Numbered from the stretch's first letter, positions 53,316 to 61,906 are shown. The stretch is 64,000 nt of DNA from Rhizobium mesosinicum (GCF_019511345.1 NZ_JAEUAK010000016.1:1-64000), one strand, 5' to 3'. Notes: a model not told the origin generated them from the sequence alone. Numbers and translations are program-made.

Positions 53316-54275
53316 TCACTTCCGCCCCTTGGCTGCATCGAGCAGCGAGACGCGGGGATTGAGCCAGCCATAGGCTAGGTCGGAGAGGATCTGTGTGGCA
53401 ACGACGACCACGACGCTCACCATTGCGCAAGCTTCGACGAGGCGGATGTCGCTGTTGAGCGCGGCGTCATAGAGAAGCGTGCCGAAGCCTTTATAGGCAT
53501 AGAAGACCTCTACGACGATGACGCCGGACAGAAGCCAGGGAAACTGCAGCATGATCACCGTAACTGGCGTGATCAGCGCATTGCGCAGTGCATGGCGCCA
53601 GACGATCCGCGCTGTGCTCGCACCCTTCAGCCGTGCCGTGCGAACGTAATGCGTTCCCATGACTTCGATCATCGAGGCGCGGGTGACGCGCGCCAGATAG
53701 CCGGTCGAATAGAAGCCGAGCACCAGAATCGGCAGAATGATCTGCTGCAGCGAAAAACCGGTCAGCATAGTGCTGGCGCCAGGCAGCCAGTGCAGCCAGA
53801 ACACGAAGACGGCCGAGAAGAACACAGCGGAGGCAAAATCCGGGATAGAGGTCGTGGCAATCGCTATGAAGGAGACAACGCGATCAAGCAGCGAACCCGG
53901 CCGCATGCCAGCAATTATGCCCGCAAACAGGCCGATAGGCACGATGAACAACAACGCACCACCCGCAAGTATGCCAGAGGCAGCAAGGCGATTCGGGATC
54001 AGCTGCGAAACTGGCGCACGATAGTATGTGGACATGCCCCAGTCGCCGGTCACGAAGGACCAGAGCCAGCGACCGTAACGGATGATGAAAGGATCGTCGT
54101 AACCGTTGGCCGTCAGCCACTGGGCGCGCTGGGCCGGTGTCGAGAACTGGCCAAGGACCTTGACGGCGACATCGCCGACATTGACCTCCAGCGCCAGGTA
54201 AACGAGCAGCGACACGGTGAACATCACCGCAAGTGCGCTTACCAGTTTACGAAGAATGAAAAGGAAAACGGTCAC
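53316..54275 (-). CDS. ABC importer permease, DppB type
   Basis: A 319-residue inner-membrane protein with six spans. The start is a GTG at 54275 (MTVFLFILRKLVSALAVMFT) with ribosome site AGAGGTGG; no ATG fits. The loop YVRTARLKGASTARIVWRHA is the EAA coupling motif of DppB-like permeases, and FFVTGDWG-type segment is replaced by SFVTGDWGMS. A much longer open frame upstream overlaps the binding-protein gene and is not real. Confidence 0.88.
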   Translation of the reverse strand: MTVFLFILRKLVSALAVMFTVSLLVYLALEVNVGDVAVKVLGQFSTPAQRAQWLTANGYDDPFIIRYGRWLWSFVTGDWGMSTYYRAPVSQLIPNRLAASGILAGGALLFIVPIGLFAGIIAGMRPGSLLDRVVSFIAIATTSIPDFASAVFFSAVFVFWLHWLPGASTMLTGFSLQQIILPILVLGFYSTGYLARVTRASMIEVMGTHYVRTARLKGASTARIVWRHALRNALITPVTVIMLQFPWLLSGVIVVEVFYAYKGFGTLLYDAALNSDIRLVEACAMVSVVVVVATQILSDLAYGWLNPRVSLLDAAKGRK

Positions 54276-54293
54276 GAACCACCTCTTTTCCGG

Positions 54294-54320
54294 GGCGGGG
54301 CCGCGCCTGGCGGCCCCGCC
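54294..54320 (-). promoter_or_regulatory. Intercistronic hairpin between binding-protein and permease genes
   Basis: Perfect 11-base arms GGCGGGGCCGC / GCGGCCCCGCC with a five-base loop just after the binding-protein stop. There is no T-run. Such hairpins commonly stabilise the binding-protein message so that it is made in excess over the permeases. Confidence 0.7.
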
Positions 54321-54325
54321 GAAGA

Positions 54326-55951
54326 TCAAGCCTTGGCGAGCCAGACGCCGTCCATGCGGAAATAATCCGCCGGATGAAGCTGGAAGCCGCGGACGGTGGT
54401 GGCTGCGGCGCTGAAGCGGTTCGGCCAGTAGGGTTGAATGATGACGGCGGAATCCTGCAGGATCTGCTGCACATCCTTCATGGCTTCGGGACGTTTGCCC
54501 GGATCGACGACGGCCAGCGCCTTGTCGAGCGCCGCGTCGAACTCCTTGCTGGCAAGATGGCTCTCGTTCCAGGCACCGCCGGAGCGATAGGCCAGATCGA
54601 GCGTCATGGCACCGAGCGGTCGATGCGCCCAATAGGTGAGGCCGAAAGGAACCTTGTCCCAGATCGGCCAGTACTGCGAGGCTGGCAGCACGTTGAGCTT
54701 CAGACGGATGCCGGCTTCGGCAAGGTTCTGCTGCAGCACCTGTGCGGTGTCCTGTTCCCAGGCACCCTGGGTATTGCCGAGCGTCAGTTCGAGATCGAGA
54801 CCATCCTGGTGGCCGGCTTCGGCGAGCAGGGCCTTGGCCTTCTCGACATCGCGACCAACCGCCGGCAGCGCGTAGTAATCGGGCTGAACCGGAGAGACGT
54901 GGAAGTTGGCGCCAACTTCGCCCTCACCGCGATAGGCGACGTCGAGCATCTGCTTGTTGTCGGCGGCAAGCTGCACGGCCTTGCGCACGCGAATATCGTC
55001 GAACGGCTTCTGGTCGGACTGCATGCGCATGACGAGCGTGTGCGCGGCCTTGCCGGTCAGGATCTGGATATTCGGCAGCGACTTCATGAGATCGTATTCG
55101 GCGATTGTTGCGCGATAGATGATATCAATCTGGCCGCTCGAAAGGGCAGCGAGATGCGTGGTGATATCGGTGCCGAGGTCGATGTACTGGATGCCGTCGA
55201 GATGAGCAGGTGTGCCCCAGTAATCGGCGCGCTTGGAAAAGACGGCCTGACGGCCGACTTCATAAGCGTCCAGCTTGAAGGGACCGGTACCAACAGGATT
55301 GGCCGGCCAGTTGGCGCCTCCCTTGACGAAGTCACGATGCAGCATCGGGCAGGTGTAGGAATAAAGCTGTTCGGGCAGCGAGGAAACGGCGCGCGACAGC
55401 GTGATGCGAACCGCATGGTCGCCGGTCTTTTCGACCTTCTCGACGGCCGAGAAGGCGGTCTTGTTGGAAGACTGGGAGTCAGGCGCGATCCAGCGCTGGA
55501 TGTTGAAGATCACGTCCTCAGGTGTGAAGGCATCGCCGTTCGACCACTTGGCGCGTTCGTCGAGCTCGAAATCCCAGGTCTTGAGATCGACAGACGGTGT
55601 CCAGCTCTTGGCGAGATAGGGATGGGTGACATTGTCGGCATCGACGAAAGTCAGGAATTCCAGGCTGTTGCGATAGAGGTTCGAGGCCTCGATCCAGCTG
55701 GTCATCATCGGATCGGTCAGTTCCTGGATCTGGCAGCCGAAACGCAGCGTGCCGCCATCCGCGGGCGTTTCCTCGGCAAGTGCCGGCTTGCTCTCACCAA
55801 GGAAGGCGCTGGCGGAGGCCGCCGTCACACCAAGCCATGCGACGGCACGCAGGAAACCGCGGCGATCGATCTTGCCGGCACGAACCTGTTCGCACAGTTC
55901 CGGCACCGAGGGATGCAGCGGATTGCCGCTGTTGGTTTTCAATTCGGTCAT
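54326..55951 (-). CDS. Extracellular solute-binding protein of the peptide-type ABC importer
   Basis: A 541-residue binding protein of family 5 (DppA/OppA). The N-terminal twin-arginine signal (DRRGFLRAVAWLGVTAAS) would send it folded to the periplasm. The domain has YLAKSWTPSVDLKTWDFELD, KWSNGDAFTPEDVIFNIQRW and NPVGTGPFKLDAYEVG, all typical. Despite the name, many such proteins bind sugars, opines or other compounds. With the enzymes encoded next to it the ligand is probably a sugar-derived compound. Confidence 0.92.
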   Translation of the reverse strand: MTELKTNSGNPLHPSVPELCEQVRAGKIDRRGFLRAVAWLGVTAASASAFLGESKPALAEETPADGGTLRFGCQIQELTDPMMTSWIEASNLYRNSLEFLTFVDADNVTHPYLAKSWTPSVDLKTWDFELDERAKWSNGDAFTPEDVIFNIQRWIAPDSQSSNKTAFSAVEKVEKTGDHAVRITLSRAVSSLPEQLYSYTCPMLHRDFVKGGANWPANPVGTGPFKLDAYEVGRQAVFSKRADYWGTPAHLDGIQYIDLGTDITTHLAALSSGQIDIIYRATIAEYDLMKSLPNIQILTGKAAHTLVMRMQSDQKPFDDIRVRKAVQLAADNKQMLDVAYRGEGEVGANFHVSPVQPDYYALPAVGRDVEKAKALLAEAGHQDGLDLELTLGNTQGAWEQDTAQVLQQNLAEAGIRLKLNVLPASQYWPIWDKVPFGLTYWAHRPLGAMTLDLAYRSGGAWNESHLASKEFDAALDKALAVVDPGKRPEAMKDVQQILQDSAVIIQPYWPNRFSAAATTVRGFQLHPADYFRMDGVWLAKA

Positions 55952-55987
55952 GATCTGCCTCCTCCTTGAATGGCAGTATGGTCGCTA

Positions 55988-56983
55988 TCAGACACCCTCT
56001 GTGCCAGACACGATGCGCAGGGCGGGCTTTTCACCCTCGTTCACCATACGATTGCTGAAGCGACTGATGATCCAGGATCGAAATCCTGCTATCAGAGGAT
56101 CCACCAGCCCTTCCGCATCGGTCTTCAGGTAATAGCCGAAGCCTTCGTAATAATGTGCGGTGACAGGCGCAACCAGGCGTCCGCTTTCTATTTCCTCTCG
56201 AAACAGCGCTGGGTCCGCCAGCACCAGGCCCTGCCCCGACAAGGCGTACTGAACCCCAAGACTGGCGCTGTCGAATGTCACGCCCCGCGCCACGGAAACC
56301 CCTCCGAGGCCGTTCTGCACAAGGAAGCGCTGCCAGGTCAGGTAGGGCTGCATATCGACGATCTTGATGTGGATGATTTCGTTTGCGGCGATGAAAGGTG
56401 CAATATCCGAAACCCCTCCCCGGACCAGATGGGGATGGCACAGGATCGTCGGCCGCTCCTCCCAGAGAAGGTCGGTGATCCATTCATCCACGGCCGGCCG
56501 CGTATAGACGACCGCTACATCGAATTCGCTGTCCGGCACCCCGTAGGGCGTCGAAACCTCCAGCAACACGTCCGGGAAGCTGCGCCGGAAATCGGTGAGC
56601 AGCGGCACGGTGAGCTTCATCGCAAAGCTCGGCGGCAGATTTATGCGCAGCCTGCGCTGGCGCTGCTCTTCCGGCGCGCAGACCTCTTTCAGTGCCTGCT
56701 CGATACGATCGAAACCCTTGCCGATGCCGGCGGCGAGCGATCGCCCGTCATCCGTCAGCGTCGTGGCCTTGTGGCCGCGTTCGAACAACTTGCGTCCGAT
56801 ACTCTCTTCCAGACCGATGACATGCCGCGAAAGCGCGCTCTGCGAAATGTTAAGCGCGGCGGCTGCCGCCGTGAAGCTGCCGTGATGCGCCACCGCCTCG
56901 AAAGCCCTGAGCGCGTTCAGCGGCAACCGGCGGCGGTCGACCGCCGGCTCCTTCTTCGTCTGGGAAGAGCGATCCTCCGTCAT
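55988..56983 (-). CDS. LysR-family regulator, GcvA-like
   Basis: A 331-residue LysR protein. The opening LPLNALRAFEAVAHHGSFTA and NISQSALSRHVIGLEE belong to the GcvA/AmpR-like branch. The effector domain (LRINLPPSFAMKLTVPLLTD, DSASLGVQYALSGQGLVLAD) is ordinary. It is 36 bases upstream of the binding-protein gene on the same strand and presumably controls the importer and catabolic cluster. Its start codon overlaps the stop of the 37-codon ORF (TAATG). Confidence 0.9.
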   Translation of the reverse strand: MTEDRSSQTKKEPAVDRRRLPLNALRAFEAVAHHGSFTAAAAALNISQSALSRHVIGLEESIGRKLFERGHKATTLTDDGRSLAAGIGKGFDRIEQALKEVCAPEEQRQRRLRINLPPSFAMKLTVPLLTDFRRSFPDVLLEVSTPYGVPDSEFDVAVVYTRPAVDEWITDLLWEERPTILCHPHLVRGGVSDIAPFIAANEIIHIKIVDMQPYLTWQRFLVQNGLGGVSVARGVTFDSASLGVQYALSGQGLVLADPALFREEIESGRLVAPVTAHYYEGFGYYLKTDAEGLVDPLIAGFRSWIISRFSNRMVNEGEKPALRIVSGTEGV

Positions 56984-57096
56984 TATCTCACGAGCCCACC
57001 GAACAGGACATATTTGCTCTTGAGATATTCATCGAAACCTTCGGCAGCACCTTTGCGGCCGAGGCTCATCAGCGCATTGCGTTCGACGAGCTTCAT
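56983..57096 (-). CDS. 37-residue overlapping ORF between fae-like and lysR genes
   Basis: An ORF reading MKLVERNALMSLGRKGAA...YVLFGGLVR starts one base after the TGA of the fae-like gene (TGATATG) and ends with TAA sharing one base with the LysR ATG. Its composition looks protein-like (LERN, GFDEYLKSKY). No family is recognised. It could be a true micro-protein, or the tail of a deleted gene kept by its position. The spacing suggests that ribosomes pass from one gene to the next. Confidence 0.45.
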   Translation of the reverse strand: MKLVERNALMSLGRKGAAEGFDEYLKSKYVLFGGLVR

Positions 57097-57097
57097 A

Positions 57098-57607
57098 TCA
57101 GGCGACCTTAGGCGTGAAAAATGGATTGCTGACCGTTGCTACGCCTTCGGCAAGCTCGGCACGCGACGGCCAACCCTTCATCATTGCGCGCCTGGCGGCA
57201 AGGTGCGTCGCAGCCTTGTTGTTATGATATACCTCTTCTGCATCCTTTGCCGACGGATTGACCCAGACGGCGGCAATCGCCACCCAATTATCCTCGGCCT
57301 CGGCCGGCAGTGAGCCATCGAGCAGCGCCGTGGTAATGCCCGCAGCAACACCAGCCTGTGCCGGCCCCCAGGTCATCAGCTCGTGCGACGAACCGGATTC
57401 CATCACAGCCTTGGCAATGAACAGCGTCACCGGTTTGGCCGGCAAGTTCGGCTTCAGCACCGCCTGGAACGGCAGGTGCCCAGGACCAGGGCTTGCAGCT
57501 GCGCCGGCGAGCGCGCCGGAGATTGGGCCACTCTTCGGGCCGAGATAGAGATTGATATGCGCGGCGTTAGGGCCGGAACCCTCGAAGCCTTCTCCGATAT
57601 AAAGCAT
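57098..57607 (-). CDS. Formaldehyde-activating enzyme (Fae) homologue
   Basis: A 169-residue protein of the Fae family. NAAHINLYLGPKSGP aligns with the Fae segment carrying the active-site His; KPNLPAKPVTLFIAKA and WGPAQAGVAAGITTALLDG match the family core. True Fae joins formaldehyde to tetrahydromethanopterin in methylotrophs. Rhizobium lacks that cofactor, so another aldehyde or pterin substrate is likely. It sits 48 bases after an aldo/keto reductase gene and just before the 37-codon ORF and the LysR gene. Ribosome site AGGAGATTT. The family is clear; the reaction is not. Confidence 0.8.
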   Translation of the reverse strand: MLYIGEGFEGSGPNAAHINLYLGPKSGPISGALAGAAASPGPGHLPFQAVLKPNLPAKPVTLFIAKAVMESGSSHELMTWGPAQAGVAAGITTALLDGSLPAEAEDNWVAIAAVWVNPSAKDAEEVYHNNKAATHLAARRAMMKGWPSRAELAEGVATVSNPFFTPKVA

Positions 57608-57655
57608 CGAAATCTCCTATAGCGATGCGAGCCGAACCCAGTATGCCTTCGCCCA

Positions 57656-58651
57656 TTACGCCCTTGAAAGCGCGCGCGGGCGACGGACCGGATTATAGTC
57701 GTTGATCATGTCGCGCGGGCGGTAAGGCTCTTCAAGGAAGTCGCGCTCTTCAGCCGTCAGCTCGATCGCGGCAGCTTCGATCGCGGCGACGACATGCTCG
57801 GGGCTTTCCGTACCGACGATCGGAACCGTGCTGTTGCCGGAGCCGATGACCCAGGCCTGGGCGATCTGGCTTGCCGTCTTTCCGCGCTTGGCGGCGATAT
57901 CGTTGACGCGCTTGGCGATCTCCTGGTCGATCTCGTCACCGAACCAGTCGAGATAGAGGTCATGGGCGATACGCGGCGCCGAACCGCCGCCTGCCAGATA
58001 ACCGCGGGCAAGCGGCGAGAAGGTCGTCACTGCGATGCCCTCGTCTTGGCAGTAAGGCATCATTTCACGCTCTTCTTCGCGGTAGAGCAGTGAGTACTGG
58101 CACTGCATGTTGACGAACCGCGTCCAGCCGTTCTTGTCGGCGACATGGTTCATCTTGGCAAACTGCCAGGCATACATGGTGGAGGCGCCGATATAGCGCG
58201 CCTTGCCCGACTTCACGATGTCATGCAGCGCGCTCATCGTCTCTTCGATCGGGGCTTCCGGATCGAAAGCGTGGATGACGTAGAGGTCGACATAGTCGGT
58301 GCCCATCTGCCTCAGCGACTTGTCGATGGATGCCATCAGATGCTTGCGCGACAGGCCCTTGTCGTTCGGATCGTCGCTCATCGGATAGAAGGCTTTGGTA
58401 GCAAGCACCAGTTTTTCACGGTCCGTCAACGAGAGCAGCGTGCGGGCGACGACCCGCTCGTTGACACCGGTCGAATACCAGTCCGCCATGTCGAAGAAAT
58501 TGATACCGACATCGAGCGCCTTCTTGAGGATCGGTACCGACTTTTCTTCGTCGAGCACCCAACCCTTCCACTTGGATGACCCGATACCCATGGTACCAAG
58601 GCAAAGCGACGAAACCTTCAGGCCGGTCTGGCCAAAGCGCACATATTCCAC
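57656..58651 (-). CDS. Aldo/keto reductase
   Basis: A 331-residue NADPH-dependent reductase. FFDMADWYSTGVNERVVA carries the catalytic Asp and Tyr, LVLATKAF the Lys, and VDLYVIHAFDPEAPIEETM the His. IVGTESPEHVVAAIEA is the cofactor-binding end. The start is a GTG at 58651 (MEYVRFGQTGLKVS). Reduction of an aldehyde or ketone on a sugar or related compound is expected. With the Fae homologue it may deal with an aldehyde made by the catabolic cluster, but this is inference. Confidence 0.9.
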   Translation of the reverse strand: MEYVRFGQTGLKVSSLCLGTMGIGSSKWKGWVLDEEKSVPILKKALDVGINFFDMADWYSTGVNERVVARTLLSLTDREKLVLATKAFYPMSDDPNDKGLSRKHLMASIDKSLRQMGTDYVDLYVIHAFDPEAPIEETMSALHDIVKSGKARYIGASTMYAWQFAKMNHVADKNGWTRFVNMQCQYSLLYREEEREMMPYCQDEGIAVTTFSPLARGYLAGGGSAPRIAHDLYLDWFGDEIDQEIAKRVNDIAAKRGKTASQIAQAWVIGSGNSTVPIVGTESPEHVVAAIEAAAIELTAEERDFLEEPYRPRDMINDYNPVRRPRALSRA

Positions 58652-58884
58652 AGCAATGTCCTAAAAATGTTCTCCCTCCCAAGACTATGTCGTGGTGAAA
58701 CTATTGTGACAAATAGGTTTATTCGATGCAGCCATCTCAAAATGAGATGGCGGTTTTATTCTACACGCAGGGAAGTTTCAGAGCTGTTCGTTCAGGAAAC
58801 CAGACCTGCCATTCGTATGGCCGGACCAAAACCTAAGTATAGTTATGTGGCAGGACGTTTGGATTTAGCCTGTAATCGCAGCTC

Positions 58885-59026
58885 GGAACCGACCCGACCA
58901 TCGATGGTTCCAGGCTGGTGGCATCGCCCCCTGCCACCCTCGGGCAGGCGCTCCCCTCCGCCGAAGCCCTGCGGATCCTCCCATCCGCCAGAGACCGTCC
59001 CGCCGCCCGGGGCGGTCTTTCCTTTT
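58885..59026 (+). ncRNA. Candidate small RNA with C-rich, anti-Shine-Dalgarno-like loops
   Basis: Four consecutive stem-loops and a terminator lie within 142 bases. Stem 1 is GGAACC/GGTTCC. Stem 2 is GGTGGCA/TGCCACC with loop TCGCCCCC. Stem 3 is GGCG/CGCC inside GGGC/GCCC with loop CTCCCCTC. Stem 4 is GCGGAT/ATCCGC with loop CCTCCC. AGACCGTCCC/GGGGCGGTCT plus TTTCCTTTT (to 59026) is a Rho-independent terminator. No ORF uses this stretch. CCUCC-type loops are known in rhizobial and Rhodobacter small RNAs that pair with ribosome sites. I do not assign a named family. The 5' end is approximate. Confidence 0.55.
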
Positions 59027-59151
59027 CAAGCGTAGAGACAATTCGCCTAAGCTTCCAACACTTTGGTATAGTTTTGCGCCGATAAACACGCCGTTAAGGT
59101 GACGTACACCAGCCGGTATGGGTAGAAGACCGGAACCAATAGCGAGGGGGT

Positions 59152-60741
59152 ATGGGACCATCTATTGTATCGAAACTCGTCAATCGCCGCGGAACGCTCT
59201 CACATGAGGTCACGCTTGGCCTGATCGCACTGGTGCTCGGCGCCGCCGTGCTTTATGTCGATGCCTTCACGGAAATCGAGAGCGCCATCGCCGTTCTCTA
59301 TGTCATCGTGCTCCTGCTGTCGGCAGAAATGCTGACGAGAATTGGCACCACGCTCCTGGCCATTGTCTGTGCCGCCCTTACCCTCTTTGCCTATTTCTAT
59401 TCGCATGGTCTCGATGAGGATATTCCGGCCCAGTTGCGCCTGGCGGTTTCTCTCGCCGCCATCACTATCACCTGCGCCCTCATTCTCCGGAACGAGGCCG
59501 CGCGCGCGGGGCTGATCGAAGCCAACCTGCACCTGCGCGACAGCGAAACACGCTATCGCTACATCTTCGAGCACAGCCGTATTGCCCTATGGGAACGGGA
59601 TTATTCTGCAGTGCGCGCCTTCCTGATGTCCTTGAAAGCCGAAGGCGTGGCCGATCTCAAAGAACATTACCGCACCAATCCAGGCATTATCGCCACCTGC
59701 ACAGGCCTCATTCGCACGATCGCCTCCAACGACGCAGCGCTGGAACTGCTCGGCCACGTGGATGACGGCCGGCCGGCGCTCACGATGCGGCGCTACATCG
59801 CTCCCGATGACGATACCTTTCTGGACCTCATGAATGCAATCTTCTGTGGGGAACGGCATTTTGAGGGTAAGGGCAATCTGGTCGCGGAGAACGGTGAGAC
59901 CAGGCTCGTCATCATGAGCATGAGTTTTCCGGAGGATCCGAACGCCTTCAACCGAGTTGTTGTCGGCATGGTGGATATCACCCAGCGGGAAATGATGCAG
60001 AAAGCCATTCGCGAAGCTCAGGATGAACTGGCCCTGGCCTCACGCGCAGCAACCGTCGGCACACTTTCCGCATCGCTCGCCCATGAGCTCAACCAGCCGC
60101 TCGGCGCCATCGTCGTCAACGCCCAGACGCTGCTCAGATGGTTGAATCGCGAGCCACCGGACCTTGCTGCCGTGCGGCGTTCGGCCGAGCGCATCATCCG
60201 CGACAGCCAGCGGGCAAGCGAAATCATCCACAATACCCGCTCGATGCTGACACAGACAGATCGCACGCCCGAACAGGTCGATCTCGAAACGCTGATCGAG
60301 GAAACGGGCGCGCTGATGGAGCACGACTTCCAACGCGACATGGTCGACTTTGATGTGATCCCGGCCGAAGAGCCGCTCACGGTGAAAGCGATCCGCATCG
60401 AACTACAGCAGGTGCTCATCAACCTCGTGACCAATGCCGTGCAGGCCATGCGCGAAACGGCAATCGACCGGCGCAAGATTCTGATCTCGCTCGCCAGGAA
60501 GGATGATATATTCGTCACCCTCTCCGTCAGGGATTTCGGCCCCGGCATCAGCGAGGAATCCATGGCGAAGCTTTTCACCCCTTTCTTCACGACCAAGCCC
60601 TCCGGAATGGGCATGGGGCTCTCGATCTGCCGCAGCACACTGGAAGCCAGAGGCGGCCAGCTGATTGCCGGCAATCATCCCGAAGGGGGCGCCATCTTTG
60701 AAATGATCATACCGATCGAGGACGACCATGAAAGACACTAG
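59152..60741 (+). CDS. Membrane sensor histidine kinase (FixL/NodV-like)
   Basis: A 529-residue kinase. Three or four N-terminal membrane spans (~20-115) lead to a PAS-like sensor region (~125-280, YRYIFEHSRIALWERD). The kinase core has H-box SLAHELNQPLGAIVVNA, N-box VLINLVTNAVQAMRE, G1 RDFGPGISEE, F-box FTPFFTTKPSGMGMGL. It autophosphorylates and passes phosphate to the response regulator whose gene overlaps its end by 14 bases. Ribosome site GAGGGGG. The signal is unknown. Confidence 0.93.
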   Translation: MGPSIVSKLVNRRGTLSHEVTLGLIALVLGAAVLYVDAFTEIESAIAVLYVIVLLLSAEMLTRIGTTLLAIVCAALTLFAYFYSHGLDEDIPAQLRLAVSLAAITITCALILRNEAARAGLIEANLHLRDSETRYRYIFEHSRIALWERDYSAVRAFLMSLKAEGVADLKEHYRTNPGIIATCTGLIRTIASNDAALELLGHVDDGRPALTMRRYIAPDDDTFLDLMNAIFCGERHFEGKGNLVAENGETRLVIMSMSFPEDPNAFNRVVVGMVDITQREMMQKAIREAQDELALASRAATVGTLSASLAHELNQPLGAIVVNAQTLLRWLNREPPDLAAVRRSAERIIRDSQRASEIIHNTRSMLTQTDRTPEQVDLETLIEETGALMEHDFQRDMVDFDVIPAEEPLTVKAIRIELQQVLINLVTNAVQAMRETAIDRRKILISLARKDDIFVTLSVRDFGPGISEESMAKLFTPFFTTKPSGMGMGLSICRSTLEARGGQLIAGNHPEGGAIFEMIIPIEDDHERH

Positions 60742-61375
60742 CGCCGCATCGAAGGCAGCCTCGCAGTCCGCATCACCGATCGTCTATGTTGTTGATGACG
60801 ACGAATCCATCCGCGAGTCGCTTGTCGATCTTTTCCGGTCGATCCAGATGGATGCCGCCTCCTTCGCGACCACAACCGCCTTTCTCGATACCGCAGACCT
60901 GCGCCGGCCGGGCTGCATTCTCCTCGATGTGCGCCTGCCAGGCCTGAGCGGGCTGGATTTCCAGCTTCATCTCGAACGGATCGGCAGCAGGATGCCGATC
61001 GTCTTCATGACCGGTTTCGGCGATATTCCGATGAGTGTGCGCGCGATGAAGGCCGGCGCCGTCGATTTCCTCACCAAGCCCTTCCGTGACCAGGATATTA
61101 TCGATGCGGTCGGCATCGCGATCGAAAAGGATATGACCCGCCGACGGGAAATGGCAGCAAGCGACGCCGTCGCCTCCCTTGTCGATACGCTGACGCCCCG
61201 CGAGCGGGAAGTGATGGCCGCCGTCGTCAAGGGTCTGATGAACAAGCAAATCGCCTATGACCTCGGCATCAGCGAAATTACTGTGAAGCTGCATCGTGGC
61301 AACGTGATGCGCAAGATGCAGGTCCGGTCGGTGGCCGATCTCGTGCGCAAGGCGGAAATGCTGGAAGGCAGATAG
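60728..61375 (+). CDS. FixJ/LuxR-type response regulator
   Basis: A 215-residue regulator. The receiver (~18-130) has VVDDDESIRES, the acceptor Asp in CILLDVRLPGLSG and KPFRDQ. The output domain holds the LuxR helix-turn-helix (LTPREREVMAAVVKGLMNKQ, EITVKLHRGNVMRKM). It belongs to the FixJ/NodW group. Its start overlaps the kinase gene, so the two form one two-component pair. Confidence 0.94.
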   Translation: MKDTSAASKAASQSASPIVYVVDDDESIRESLVDLFRSIQMDAASFATTTAFLDTADLRRPGCILLDVRLPGLSGLDFQLHLERIGSRMPIVFMTGFGDIPMSVRAMKAGAVDFLTKPFRDQDIIDAVGIAIEKDMTRRREMAASDAVASLVDTLTPREREVMAAVVKGLMNKQIAYDLGISEITVKLHRGNVMRKMQVRSVADLVRKAEMLEGR

Positions 61376-61466
61376 CGGAACCTAGACCCTTGTATGGTAC
61401 CGCGACACGGTTCCCAGCCATAATATAAGTCAACGAAATGCAAGAATAAGCAAGGCTACCAATCTC

Positions 61467-61835
61467 GTGTCACATATATCCACAATCGCGGTCGTCGACG
61501 ATGACCAGGCCATCCGGGAGGCGCTTGACGATCTGATCCAGTCCTGCGGCTACCAGAGCAAGCTTTTTGCCTCTGCGGAAGAGTTTCTTGCCTTTGACGA
61601 CAGGGCAGCAATCGACTGCATGCTGGTTGACGTCAAGATGCCTGGACTCAGCGGCATCGAACTGCAGGAGATCCTCAACGGCGAACCTGAAAAGCCGCCC
61701 ATGATCTTCATGACCTCCTATCGCGACGAGAGGACCCGCATGGCCGCCATTGAAGGCGGTGCGCTGGCCTTTCTGGGCAAGCCGGTCGAATTCGATTCTC
61801 TCATCAACTATTTGGAACTGGCTCTAAAGCCATAA
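61467..61835 (+). CDS. Single-domain FixJ-like receiver
   Basis: A 122-residue receiver without an output domain. AVVDDDQAIREALDDLI, acceptor Asp in MLVDVKMPGLSG and FLGKPVEFDSL are intact. It begins with a GTG at 61467, 92 bases after the response regulator. Proteins of this kind can act as phosphate sinks or extra outputs for the adjacent kinase. Sequence similarity to the receiver of the 60728 regulator suggests the same kinase serves both. Confidence 0.88.
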   Translation: MSHISTIAVVDDDQAIREALDDLIQSCGYQSKLFASAEEFLAFDDRAAIDCMLVDVKMPGLSGIELQEILNGEPEKPPMIFMTSYRDERTRMAAIEGGALAFLGKPVEFDSLINYLELALKP

Positions 61836-61882
61836 GGCTCGACCGTGTCGGCTGAATATTGCTTTCGCCACCCGATCAATTC

Positions 61883-61906
61883 GAATTATACACTTATGTA
61901 TAATTC
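61883..61906. promoter_or_regulatory. Perfect AT-rich inverted repeat downstream of the receiver gene
   Basis: GAATTATAC-ACTTAT-GTATAATTC: 9-base perfect arms with a 6-base spacer, about 50 bases after the receiver stop and about 75 bases before the small ORF at 61982. It is unusually AT-rich for this genome and suits an operator. It is less convincing as a terminator, having no T-run. Confidence 0.6.

Noticed and set aside
54374..57313. Long plus-strand frames of 531 and 447 residues
   Set aside because: They are antisense to the solute-binding-protein, LysR and Fae-like genes, which have clear family motifs. The plus-strand frames have none.
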